This document shows positions 24,611 to 31,691 of a stretch of DNA of 64,000 nt, in pieces (position 1 is the stretch's first letter; each line of letters starts with the position of its first letter). Under the pieces are notes generated by a model. It was given only the letters and a program-made list of their open reading frames with translations, searched no databases and had not been told where the DNA came from. Both the position numbers and the translations under genes were made by a program. This DNA comes from UKL13-3 sp044353855 (GTDB lineage: Bacteria; Bacteroidota; Bacteroidia; UKL13-3): the NCBI GenBank assembly GCA_044353855.1, contig JBILBF010000003.1:186001-250000 (forward strand), in the 5' to 3' direction.

Positions 24611-24733
24611 GCCTTTGGCTATTGGCCTTTAGCCTTTAGCTAAAAAAACAAAGAGATAAATTAACGAAGCAATGAGCCGAACGCCAATAGCCAACAGCTA
24701 AAAGCCAACGGGCAACAGCCAAAAGCCGAAAAA
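24611..24733. repeat. Low-complexity inverted-repeat element between pyrR and pyrB
   Basis: The gap is built from shuffled copies of GGCTATTGGC / AGCCAA / AAAGCC words. GGCTATTGGC (24617-24626) is exactly complementary to GCCAATAGCC (24683-24692), and several shorter arms also match. The transcript could fold into alternative hairpins. A REP-like origin or a role in pyrB attenuation are both possible. Confidence 0.65.
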
Positions 24734-24735
24734 GA

Positions 24736-25662
24736 ATGAAAAAATTTAGTCAACGACATTTACTCGGAATTAAAGATATTTCAAAAGAAGATATTGAGTT
24801 GGTATTTGAAACAGCCGATAATTTTAAGGCTATTATTAACCGACCCATTAAAAAAGTTCCATCGTTGCGTGATATAACTGTTGCTAATATTTTCTTTGAA
24901 AACTCGACCCGTACCCGAATATCATTTGAGCTTGCCCAAAAAAGATTGAGTGCCGATATCGTTAATTTTTCATCATCATCTTCCTCCGTATCCAAAGGCG
25001 AAACGTTAATTGATACCGTAAAAAATATTTTAAGCATGAAAGTGGATATGGTGGTAATGCGCCACCCAGCTCCAGGGGCTTGTATATTTTTGGCCAAGCA
25101 TATTAATGCACAAATTATCAATGCTGGCGATGGCACACATGAACATCCTACACAGGCATTGTTAGATGCTTATTCTATAAGAGAAAAACTAGGAAGTGTA
25201 AAAGGGAAAAAAGTAGTTATTGTGGGCGATATTTTACACTCACGAGTTGCTTTATCTAATATATATTGTTTGCAAAAATTAGGTGCTGAGGTAATGGTAT
25301 GTGGCCCTACAACACTCATTCCAAAACATATACAAAGCCTTGGGGTAAAAGTAGAAACTGATTTAATGAAGGCCTTAAATTGGTGTGATGTAGCCAATAT
25401 GCTGCGTATACAAATGGAACGCCAAGATATAAAATACTTTCCATCATTGCGCGAATACAGCATGTTATATGGGTTGGACAAAGAACGCCTCGATAGTTTA
25501 GATAAAGAAATTGTGGTAATGCATCCAGGACCAATAAACCGTGGTGTAGAAATAACAAGCGATGTAGCAGATTCTAAACAAGCTATTATCCTTGACCAAG
25601 TAGAAAACGGAGTAGCAACCCGCATGGCCATTATGTATTTATTGGCTGGGCAAAAAGATTAA
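24736..25662 (+). CDS. pyrB: Aspartate carbamoyltransferase catalytic chain
   Basis: Condenses carbamoyl phosphate with aspartate in pyrimidine synthesis; 308 aa. Carbamoyl-phosphate motif STRTR at 57-61, Lys87 in SSVSKGET, and HPTQ at 137-140 are present; VMHPGPINRGVE is near the C-terminus. No pyrI gene follows. One base separates its stop from a nucleotidyltransferase gene, so the two are probably co-transcribed. Confidence 0.96.
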   Translation: MKKFSQRHLLGIKDISKEDIELVFETADNFKAIINRPIKKVPSLRDITVANIFFENSTRTRISFELAQKRLSADIVNFSSSSSSVSKGETLIDTVKNILSMKVDMVVMRHPAPGACIFLAKHINAQIINAGDGTHEHPTQALLDAYSIREKLGSVKGKKVVIVGDILHSRVALSNIYCLQKLGAEVMVCGPTTLIPKHIQSLGVKVETDLMKALNWCDVANMLRIQMERQDIKYFPSLREYSMLYGLDKERLDSLDKEIVVMHPGPINRGVEITSDVADSKQAIILDQVENGVATRMAIMYLLAGQKD

Positions 25663-25663
25663 A

Positions 25664-26149
25664 ATGGATTATCTACAAATATTCGATCTATTACATGCGC
25701 ACAATGTGAGATACTTATTGTGTGGTGGATTGGCTGTAAATATTTATGGTGTACCACGGATGACAGCAGATATTGATTTAATTTTAGACTTTGATGAAGA
25801 TAATTTAAAGCAGTTTGAAATTTGTGTGGTAAATGCCCTATATCAATCTCAACTACCAATATCATTGAGTTTATTATCCAACAAACAAGAACGTATTAGA
25901 CTCATTAAAGATAAAAACCTTATTGCCTTTTCATACTTTAATACCAAAGCAAATGTGATGAGTATGGATATTTTGATTGATGTGCCAATTGTATTTGAAG
26001 AACTTTGGGAAAGGAAAAGCACACGACAAAATGATGGAAGCCCAATTCATATAGTACATATTGATGATTTGATAAAGCTAAAAGAGTACAGTAATAGAAA
26101 ACAAGACCTAGAAGATATTTACCTTTTATCACAGATCAAAAATGGATAA
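25664..26149 (+). CDS. AbiEii/MNT-like nucleotidyltransferase, probable TA component
   Basis: 161 aa. The nucleotidyltransferase motif is clear: LLCGGLAVNIYGVPRMTADIDLI (GG, then DxD with Asp37 and Asp39), and a later Asp in VMSMDILID. Proteins of this kind occur as toxin or antitoxin-modifying partners in AbiE/MNT-type modules. It overlaps a 68-codon gene by 8 bp, the usual two-gene arrangement, and starts one base after the pyrB stop. Target unknown. Confidence 0.75.
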   Translation: MDYLQIFDLLHAHNVRYLLCGGLAVNIYGVPRMTADIDLILDFDEDNLKQFEICVVNALYQSQLPISLSLLSNKQERIRLIKDKNLIAFSYFNTKANVMSMDILIDVPIVFEELWERKSTRQNDGSPIHIVHIDDLIKLKEYSNRKQDLEDIYLLSQIKNG

Positions 26150-26348
26150 CTCATTAAAACCTAAACTTGAAAATGCCGACAAAGGATTTTCATATACGGT
26201 AACCAAAGAGCAAATTGAGGCTTATAAAAAATGGTCGCTGAAAGAAAAACTACAGTGGATTTGGGATACCAATATTTTACTATACACTATACAAACACCC
26301 GAAGAGCGAGAACGTTCTCGTTACATCAAATTCAAACGCCAATTTTAA
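26142..26348 (+). CDS. Small partner protein of the nucleotidyltransferase
   Basis: 68 aa, highly charged, with no signal peptide. FSYTVTKEQIEAYKKWSLKE and KLQWIWDTNILLYTIQ recall small Bacteroidota proteins encoded next to nucleotidyltransferases (a pattern like EYxKxPxEKRLEWLYxGN). The overlap with the upstream gene implies coupled translation. Probable antitoxin or adaptor; this is inference from arrangement. Confidence 0.6.
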   Translation: MDNSLKPKLENADKGFSYTVTKEQIEAYKKWSLKEKLQWIWDTNILLYTIQTPEERERSRYIKFKRQF

Positions 26349-26401
26349 CTTTCTTAGCTTGCTTATAGTCACAAAAATTTAATTTACCATTTTTTAATAT
26401 A

Positions 26402-26417
26402 ATCGTATATTTGCGAT
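26402..26417 (+). promoter_or_regulatory. arsR promoter -7 box inside a probable ArsR operator
   Basis: The -7 box TATATTTG (26406-26413) is flanked exactly by ATCG (26402-26405) and CGAT (26414-26417), giving the inverted repeat ATCG-N8-CGAT. Binding of the ArsR dimer here would block the promoter. The arsR ATG is 13 bp further. Confidence 0.65.
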
Positions 26418-26430
26418 ATATAATTAAAAT

Positions 26431-26769
26431 ATGGCTATCAATAAAAAAGGAGCATTTTTAAAGGATGAAATAAGTTTATCGGATTTCGCGCGTTCACTTG
26501 GTCATCCGGCCCGGATTGCCATTTTAAAAACACTAGCCGAGCGGAAAGAATGCATTTGCGGGGAGATTGTAGAATTGCTCCCACTTGCTCAATCAACTGT
26601 TTCGCAACACCTAAAAGAATTAAAAAATATGGGCTTAATTCAAGGAACACTAAACGGTCCGAAATCTTGTTATTGCATCAACTGGGAAGTATTTGAACAA
26701 TACATGGCTGACTTTAATAAAATGACCAATGAATTAATGGAACTCAGGCCGGATAAATCTTGTTGCTGA
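26431..26769 (+). CDS. arsR: ArsR-family arsenite-responsive repressor
   Basis: 112-aa winged-helix regulator. The metal site ECICGEI (Cys41, Cys43) at the start of the alpha-3 helix matches the ELCVC site of ArsR, and AQSTVSQHLKELKNMGLI is the recognition helix. Extra Cys pairs (SCYC at 80-82, CC at the end) may also bind arsenite. It heads an arsenic operon with DUF6428, acr3 and an arsC-like gene. Its promoter carries an inverted repeat over the -7 box. Confidence 0.93.
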   Translation: MAINKKGAFLKDEISLSDFARSLGHPARIAILKTLAERKECICGEIVELLPLAQSTVSQHLKELKNMGLIQGTLNGPKSCYCINWEVFEQYMADFNKMTNELMELRPDKSCC

Positions 26770-26882
26770 TGATGAGTATACATTGTAACATAGTAATTCA
26801 ATATATTTTAAGAACAAAAACATATCATTCGTTCACTTAACAAAATTAACAAATCAACCATTTACTTTATTAACCTACTACC

Positions 26883-27359
26883 ATGAAATTATCAGATATC
26901 AAAAAAGTACTGCCTACTTTAAAAGAAGTAACATTTAAATTACCAAATGGAACTACCATCCCTGAACATTTCCATGTAACGGAAGTAGGCATGATTAAGA
27001 AGCATTTCATTGACTGCGGAGGAACAGTGCGTATCGAAAACGTGATAAACTTTCAATTATGGGAAGCCAATGATTTTGACCACCGTCTCGCACCTCAGAA
27101 ATTATTGAGCATTATTGAGCTATCGGAAAAAGTATTGGCTATTAAAGATAATGAAGTGGAAGTAGAATATCAATCGGATACCATTGGTAAATACGGACTG
27201 CATTTTAATGGAACCAACTTTGAACTCACCACCAAAACCACCAACTGTTTAGCTAGCGATAAGTGTGGTATTCCTCCCGAAAAAATTAAAAAGAATTTAG
27301 TTGATTTAACAACAGAAACATTTAGTAATACTTTTATTCCAGGTGGAGGATGTTGTTGA
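26883..27359 (+). CDS. DUF6428 family protein of the arsenic operon
   Basis: 158 aa. Family landmarks: FHVTEVGMIKKHFIDCGGT, FQLWEA, the C-terminal CLASDKCGIPPE, and the terminal GGGCC. Cys residues cluster at the C-terminus and could bind As(III) or Sb(III). DUF6428 proteins are regularly found between arsR and the efflux gene in Bacteroidota; no enzymatic activity is known to me. A 113-bp gap precedes it. Confidence 0.8.
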   Translation: MKLSDIKKVLPTLKEVTFKLPNGTTIPEHFHVTEVGMIKKHFIDCGGTVRIENVINFQLWEANDFDHRLAPQKLLSIIELSEKVLAIKDNEVEVEYQSDTIGKYGLHFNGTNFELTTKTTNCLASDKCGIPPEKIKKNLVDLTTETFSNTFIPGGGCC

Positions 27360-27480
27360 GTTGTTTGTGTATGTTCAATATAAAATTTACGGATGATTTA
27401 TAAACCACAATAATCAAATTTACACTATCAAGCAATCATTTAATTATCAACTTTAATCTTATTATCTAATCAACCCAAAT

Positions 27481-28518
27481 ATGAATAAAAGACTTGCATT
27501 TTTAGACAGGTATTTAACCCTTTGGATTTTTATTGCCATGCTAGTTGGAGTTGGTATTGGGTATTTTATTCCATCAACCAAAATAGCCTTTAACAGCATG
27601 CAAAGTGGCAGTACCAATATACTTTTGGCTGTTGGCCTAATTGTTATGATGTATCCACCTTTGGCAAAAGTAAAGTATGAAGAGCTGGGTAAAATTTTTA
27701 AACATCCCAAAATATTAGCTTTAGGAATGTTTCAGAGTTGGATTGTTGGTCCAGCATTAATGTTTGTTTTAGCTTATATTTTTATGCGCAACAATCCCGA
27801 TTATATGGCTGGTATGATGCTTATTGGATTAGCACCTTGCATAGCCATGGTTTTGGTGTGGAATGATTTGGCTAAAGGCGATAAGGAATTATGTGCGGGT
27901 ATGGTGGCTTTGAACAGCATTATGCAAATACTGTTTTACAGCAGTTACGCTTGGTTGTATATTACCTATATCCCAAATTTAATAGGCATTCAAGGTTATG
28001 AGTTGGATATAAACATTGGCGCCATTGCTCAAAGTGTTTTAATATACTTAGGCATTCCATTTTTGAGCGGTTTAATATCTCGATATGTCTTAATAAAACT
28101 AAAAGGAGAAAATTGGTATAACAGAAAATTTATCCCAGCAATAAGTCCACTTACGTTAATTGCGTTGTTATTTACCATAGTGGTGATGTTTAGTTTAAAA
28201 GGGGAAATGATTGTTGAGATTCCTTTAGACGTTATCAAAATTGCTATTCCATTAACCATTTTCTTCTTATTGATGTTTTTAAGCACCTTTTTTATACTTA
28301 AAAAAATGGGCGGTAATTATACCGAAACAACGACCATAGCATTTACAGCTGGCAGCAATAATTTTGAGTTGGGCATAGCTGTATCAATAGCCATTTTTGG
28401 TATTCATTCGGGAGCTGCATTTGCAGCGGTTATTGGCCCATTAATTGAAGTTCCAATTCTTATTTTATTGGTTCAATTTGCACTCAAAAAACAATCTTCA
28501 TTTTCGGTAAAATCTTAA
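27481..28518 (+). CDS. acr3: ACR3-type arsenite efflux transporter
   Basis: Proton-coupled As(III) exporter of the inner membrane; 345 aa with about ten helices. Diagnostic segments are LMMYPPLAKVKYEEL-like VMMYPPLAKVKYEEL, the GLAPCIAMVLVWNDLAKGD loop with the essential Cys, and FTAGSNNFELGIAVSIAIFG. It follows DUF6428 and is followed after 9 bp by the arsC-like gene. Confidence 0.95.
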   Translation: MNKRLAFLDRYLTLWIFIAMLVGVGIGYFIPSTKIAFNSMQSGSTNILLAVGLIVMMYPPLAKVKYEELGKIFKHPKILALGMFQSWIVGPALMFVLAYIFMRNNPDYMAGMMLIGLAPCIAMVLVWNDLAKGDKELCAGMVALNSIMQILFYSSYAWLYITYIPNLIGIQGYELDINIGAIAQSVLIYLGIPFLSGLISRYVLIKLKGENWYNRKFIPAISPLTLIALLFTIVVMFSLKGEMIVEIPLDVIKIAIPLTIFFLLMFLSTFFILKKMGGNYTETTTIAFTAGSNNFELGIAVSIAIFGIHSGAAFAAVIGPLIEVPILILLVQFALKKQSSFSVKS

Positions 28519-28527
28519 TATCATTTT

Positions 28528-29139
28528 ATGTTTTTAGCTATCCAACATTATTGTGATTTACTTACACAATTATTCGACAACATATCCGAAGAACGTAAAC
28601 AGTTGCTGCAAAAAATTAGCATTTATATTACCCAACAAAACGAAAAAAACATACCTATACAATTGGTTTATGTATGCACACACAATTCGAGGAGAAGTCA
28701 CTTTGGACAAATATGGGCAGCTGTTGCAGCCAATTATTATGCCATTAAAAACGTATACACGTTTTCGGGCGGAACAGAAGCAACAACCTTTAACATCAAT
28801 GCCATAACAGCACTTCAAAAAATTGGGTTTGATATCAAAACGCAAGATCAAATAACCAACCCAATTTACACTATTCGATTTGGCGAAAATGAATCAATAA
28901 AATGCTTTTCAAAAGTGTATAACGATGCTGTTAATCCATCAGAAAATTTTGCTGCAATTATGACTTGCAGTGATGCCGAACAAAATTGTCCTTTTATTGC
29001 AGGAGTAGATTTGAGAATTGGTACAACTTATAACGACCCTAAGGCATATGACAACACCCCAAAACAAGATGACGCATATGCAGAACGATTGGAACAAATT
29101 GCACTCGAATGTTTGTATGTTTTTTCACTTGTTAAATAA
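28528..29139 (+). CDS. arsC: LMW-phosphatase-type arsenate reductase-like protein
   Basis: 203 aa. The P-loop VCTHNSRRS has Cys50-x5-Arg56, as in low-molecular-weight tyrosine phosphatases and thioredoxin-linked ArsC. Further Cys residues (Cys126, and Cys147/Cys154 in TCSDAEQNC) could form the redox relay, although spacing differs from the S. aureus enzyme. An N-terminal helical extension of ~45 residues is typical of the Bacteroidota branch. Its place behind acr3 supports arsenate reduction over phosphatase activity. Confidence 0.85.
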   Translation: MFLAIQHYCDLLTQLFDNISEERKQLLQKISIYITQQNEKNIPIQLVYVCTHNSRRSHFGQIWAAVAANYYAIKNVYTFSGGTEATTFNINAITALQKIGFDIKTQDQITNPIYTIRFGENESIKCFSKVYNDAVNPSENFAAIMTCSDAEQNCPFIAGVDLRIGTTYNDPKAYDNTPKQDDAYAERLEQIALECLYVFSLVK

Positions 29140-29207
29140 TTAATTCCTATTGCTGCTAGCATTTGTACACCGTATACTTGTAGTGTATATTTTAAGTTCA
29201 ACCATTC

Positions 29208-30266
29208 ATGAGTAAAAAATCATCACATACAGATTTTAATCCCAATGATATTGGGAATGCCGATAACAATATTTTTGGGTTACCCTTTACTCCAAGCGAA
29301 GCATCATTGGTTATTATTCCTGTTCCATGGGAAGTAACAGTTTCGTACAGCGCAGGCACAGCCAAAGGACCCGAGGCGGTATATGATGCATCGTATCAAG
29401 TTGATTTGTACGATCCATTTGTACAAGATGCTTGGAAACTAGGTATTGCCATGTTGCCTGTTGATGGGGAAATAAAACAAACAAGCAAACGCTTGCGCAA
29501 AAAAGCAGAGAAATATATTGAACTATATTCCGAAGGAAAAACAGCTGCTAAAAATGGACAAATGAAGTCCATCCAACAAGAGATTAATACTGCTTGTATA
29601 GCGTTAAATAACCACATAAAAAAAGAAGCGTTAAAACATCTAAACAAACATAAAGTAGTAGCATTATTAGGTGGCGACCACAGCACACCATTAGGATTGA
29701 TGCAAGCATTGGCTAACAAACATGAGCAGTTTGCTATCTTACAAATTGATGCTCATGCCGATTTGCGTGATGCATACGAAGGATTTGAATTTTCGCATGC
29801 TTCCATTATGTTTAATGCCTTAAAAATACCTCAAGTTTCACAATTGGTGCAAGTGGGTATTAGAGATTATTGTGAAGATGAACGAAACCTAAGTGAAAGC
29901 GATTCGCGTATTACAACTTTTTATGATGCGGATATTAAACATCAACAATATGAAGGCAAAACATGGAAAGATATATGCAATAATATTATTGCAACCTTGC
30001 CAACTAATATATATTTAAGTATTGATATTGATGGCTTGGATCCAAAACTTTGTCCAAATACAGGAACTCCTGTACCGGGTGGTTTTGAATTTGAACAAAT
30101 CGTTTATTTAATTCAAAGGTTGGTGGAATCAAAAAGGCAAATCATTGGGTTTGATATCAATGAGGTTTCTCCAGGGGCCGATGAATGGGATGCCAATGTT
30201 GGAGCCCGATTGCTTTATAAGGTTGCCAATATGTGTATGGTTTCGAAGGGGTCAATTACTGATTAA
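29208..30266 (+). CDS. Arginase/agmatinase/formimidoylglutamase family enzyme
   Basis: 352 aa ureohydrolase with a di-manganese site: GGDHS, LQIDAHADLRD, SIDIDGLDP and the C-terminal GFDINEVSPG are all present. Bacteroidota members are usually called agmatinase family; the exact amidine substrate cannot be told from sequence. A ~65-residue insertion (roughly residues 85-145, helical and Lys-rich) separates the N-terminal strand from the GGDH loop. Single-gene unit; a weak -7 box (TATATTTT) precedes it. Confidence 0.88.
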   Translation: MSKKSSHTDFNPNDIGNADNNIFGLPFTPSEASLVIIPVPWEVTVSYSAGTAKGPEAVYDASYQVDLYDPFVQDAWKLGIAMLPVDGEIKQTSKRLRKKAEKYIELYSEGKTAAKNGQMKSIQQEINTACIALNNHIKKEALKHLNKHKVVALLGGDHSTPLGLMQALANKHEQFAILQIDAHADLRDAYEGFEFSHASIMFNALKIPQVSQLVQVGIRDYCEDERNLSESDSRITTFYDADIKHQQYEGKTWKDICNNIIATLPTNIYLSIDIDGLDPKLCPNTGTPVPGGFEFEQIVYLIQRLVESKRQIIGFDINEVSPGADEWDANVGARLLYKVANMCMVSKGSITD

Positions 30267-30307
30267 GTTTAGTTAAAAGTATTCCATTGAAAGGCTATAT
30301 TAGCCTA

Positions 30308-30778
30308 ATGAAAAATAAATTACTAAGCTTTACATTTATTGGATTAGGAATTCTATTCATTCTCATTCAATTTATACGACCTTCCTTGAACAATGGCAAC
30401 ATCCATTCTCCTAATCACATAAACTCTCTTGTAGCAATTTCTGATAGTGTTGAATCCATTTTGCAAAATTCCTGCTATGATTGCCATAGCAACCAAACAA
30501 ATTATCCGTGGTACACTCAAATTCAACCAATAGGATTTTGGTTAAATAATCATGTAAAGGAAGGAAAAGAAGAATTAAACTTTAGCGAATTTGTCCTTTA
30601 CAAGCAAAAGAAACAATTGCATAAACTCGATGAAATGATTGAAATGATAGAAGAACAAGAAATGCCACTGAAGTCTTACACCTGGGTCCATACATCAGCC
30701 GAATTAACCCCAGAGCAAAAAAGCATTTTAGTAAATTGGGCAAAACACAGCAAAACCGAGTTGCAAAACAAACTTTGA
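30308..30778 (+). CDS. Membrane-anchored haem-binding-domain protein (CxxCH)
   Basis: 156 aa from the ATG at 30308; a TTG seven codons earlier is less likely. One N-terminal membrane helix (LLSFTFIGLGILFILIQF) is followed by a periplasmic domain with SCYDCHSNQTNYPWY, a CxxCH motif for covalent haem. It ends with the TPEQKSILVNWAKHSK helix typical of the haem-binding domain family. Probably an electron-transfer or sensor protein; partner unknown. Confidence 0.82.
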   Translation: MKNKLLSFTFIGLGILFILIQFIRPSLNNGNIHSPNHINSLVAISDSVESILQNSCYDCHSNQTNYPWYTQIQPIGFWLNNHVKEGKEELNFSEFVLYKQKKQLHKLDEMIEMIEEQEMPLKSYTWVHTSAELTPEQKSILVNWAKHSKTELQNKL

Positions 30779-30828
30779 TGCTATTCAAGTTACTTAGTAT
30801 TATTAACAAATTCATTTTCATCGTTTGT

Positions 30829-31647
30829 ATGAACAAATTGAATATTAAAACGCGTTTATCCTTTGAACAGTTATTCACCAGTTTGCTTTTTATTGGCTGC
30901 TTGTTGGCTATTGCCGGATGCAATCCTGAAAGTAAACCAGCAGAAAAGGCATCCAGTTCTGATGAATTAACCTATGAAACAATCTATAAAATGCTTTCCT
31001 ATCAAAATTGCGATAAAGACTCTATCAATTGCACACATATTAAATTCAGCTATCCTCAATTTAAGAATGTGAAAGGAGCACTTGCAGATTCTCTTTCATT
31101 ATTGATAAGTCATGTTTTTAAAAATGACGAAAAAAACATTTTCGATATGGATAGTGTACAATACAATTTTATAAAAGAGTACCATGATTTTAAATTAGCC
31201 CAAAATGGATATAATATTCCTTGGTTTATTGAAAAAGAAATAGGTGTTGTAAACCAAAACACGAAATGGATAACACTTCAATTGAGTGAGCACAGTTTTA
31301 TGGGTGGTGCACATCCTAATAGTTATACATTCTATAAAATGATTGATAAATCGAATGGACATCAATTACAACTAATAGATTTTTTTGATAGTTTAGCCAT
31401 ACATAAACTAACCATTTTGGGTGAACCCTTATTTTGTGCTGAGAAAGGAATAAGTCCGCAACAAGGATTTGAAGAAGCTGGTTTTTGGTTCCCAAACAAT
31501 CATTTTGCACTGAATGATAACTTTTATTTTAACGAAGCAGGCTTAACTTTTTTTTACAATGCTTATGAAGTTGGACCTTATGTGATGGGACATACTGAAA
31601 TAACGATTCCTGCCTCCAAATTTTTAAAATTAATAAAACAACAATAA
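30829..31647 (+). CDS. DUF3298/RsiV-like lipoprotein
   Basis: 272 aa from the ATG at 30829. A lipoprotein signal ends AIAGC (Cys31). The body carries a DUF4163/DUF3298-type arrangement: EHSFMGGAHPNSYTFYKMID in the middle and FYFNEAGLTFFYNAYEVGPYV near the end, known from RsiV-type and lysozyme-binding proteins. The longer frame upstream overlaps the haem-binding gene and is not used. Ligand unknown. Confidence 0.82.
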   Translation: MNKLNIKTRLSFEQLFTSLLFIGCLLAIAGCNPESKPAEKASSSDELTYETIYKMLSYQNCDKDSINCTHIKFSYPQFKNVKGALADSLSLLISHVFKNDEKNIFDMDSVQYNFIKEYHDFKLAQNGYNIPWFIEKEIGVVNQNTKWITLQLSEHSFMGGAHPNSYTFYKMIDKSNGHQLQLIDFFDSLAIHKLTILGEPLFCAEKGISPQQGFEEAGFWFPNNHFALNDNFYFNEAGLTFFYNAYEVGPYVMGHTEITIPASKFLKLIKQQ

Positions 31648-31691
31648 AAGTAAAGTATATCTATACTCATTTACGGAACTATATTTTACTA

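Noticed and set aside
25170..25631. Long open frame of 153 codons antisense to pyrB
   Set aside because: It lies wholly inside a well-supported pyrB, has no family resemblance, no promoter and no start context; codon structure on the opposite strand explains it.
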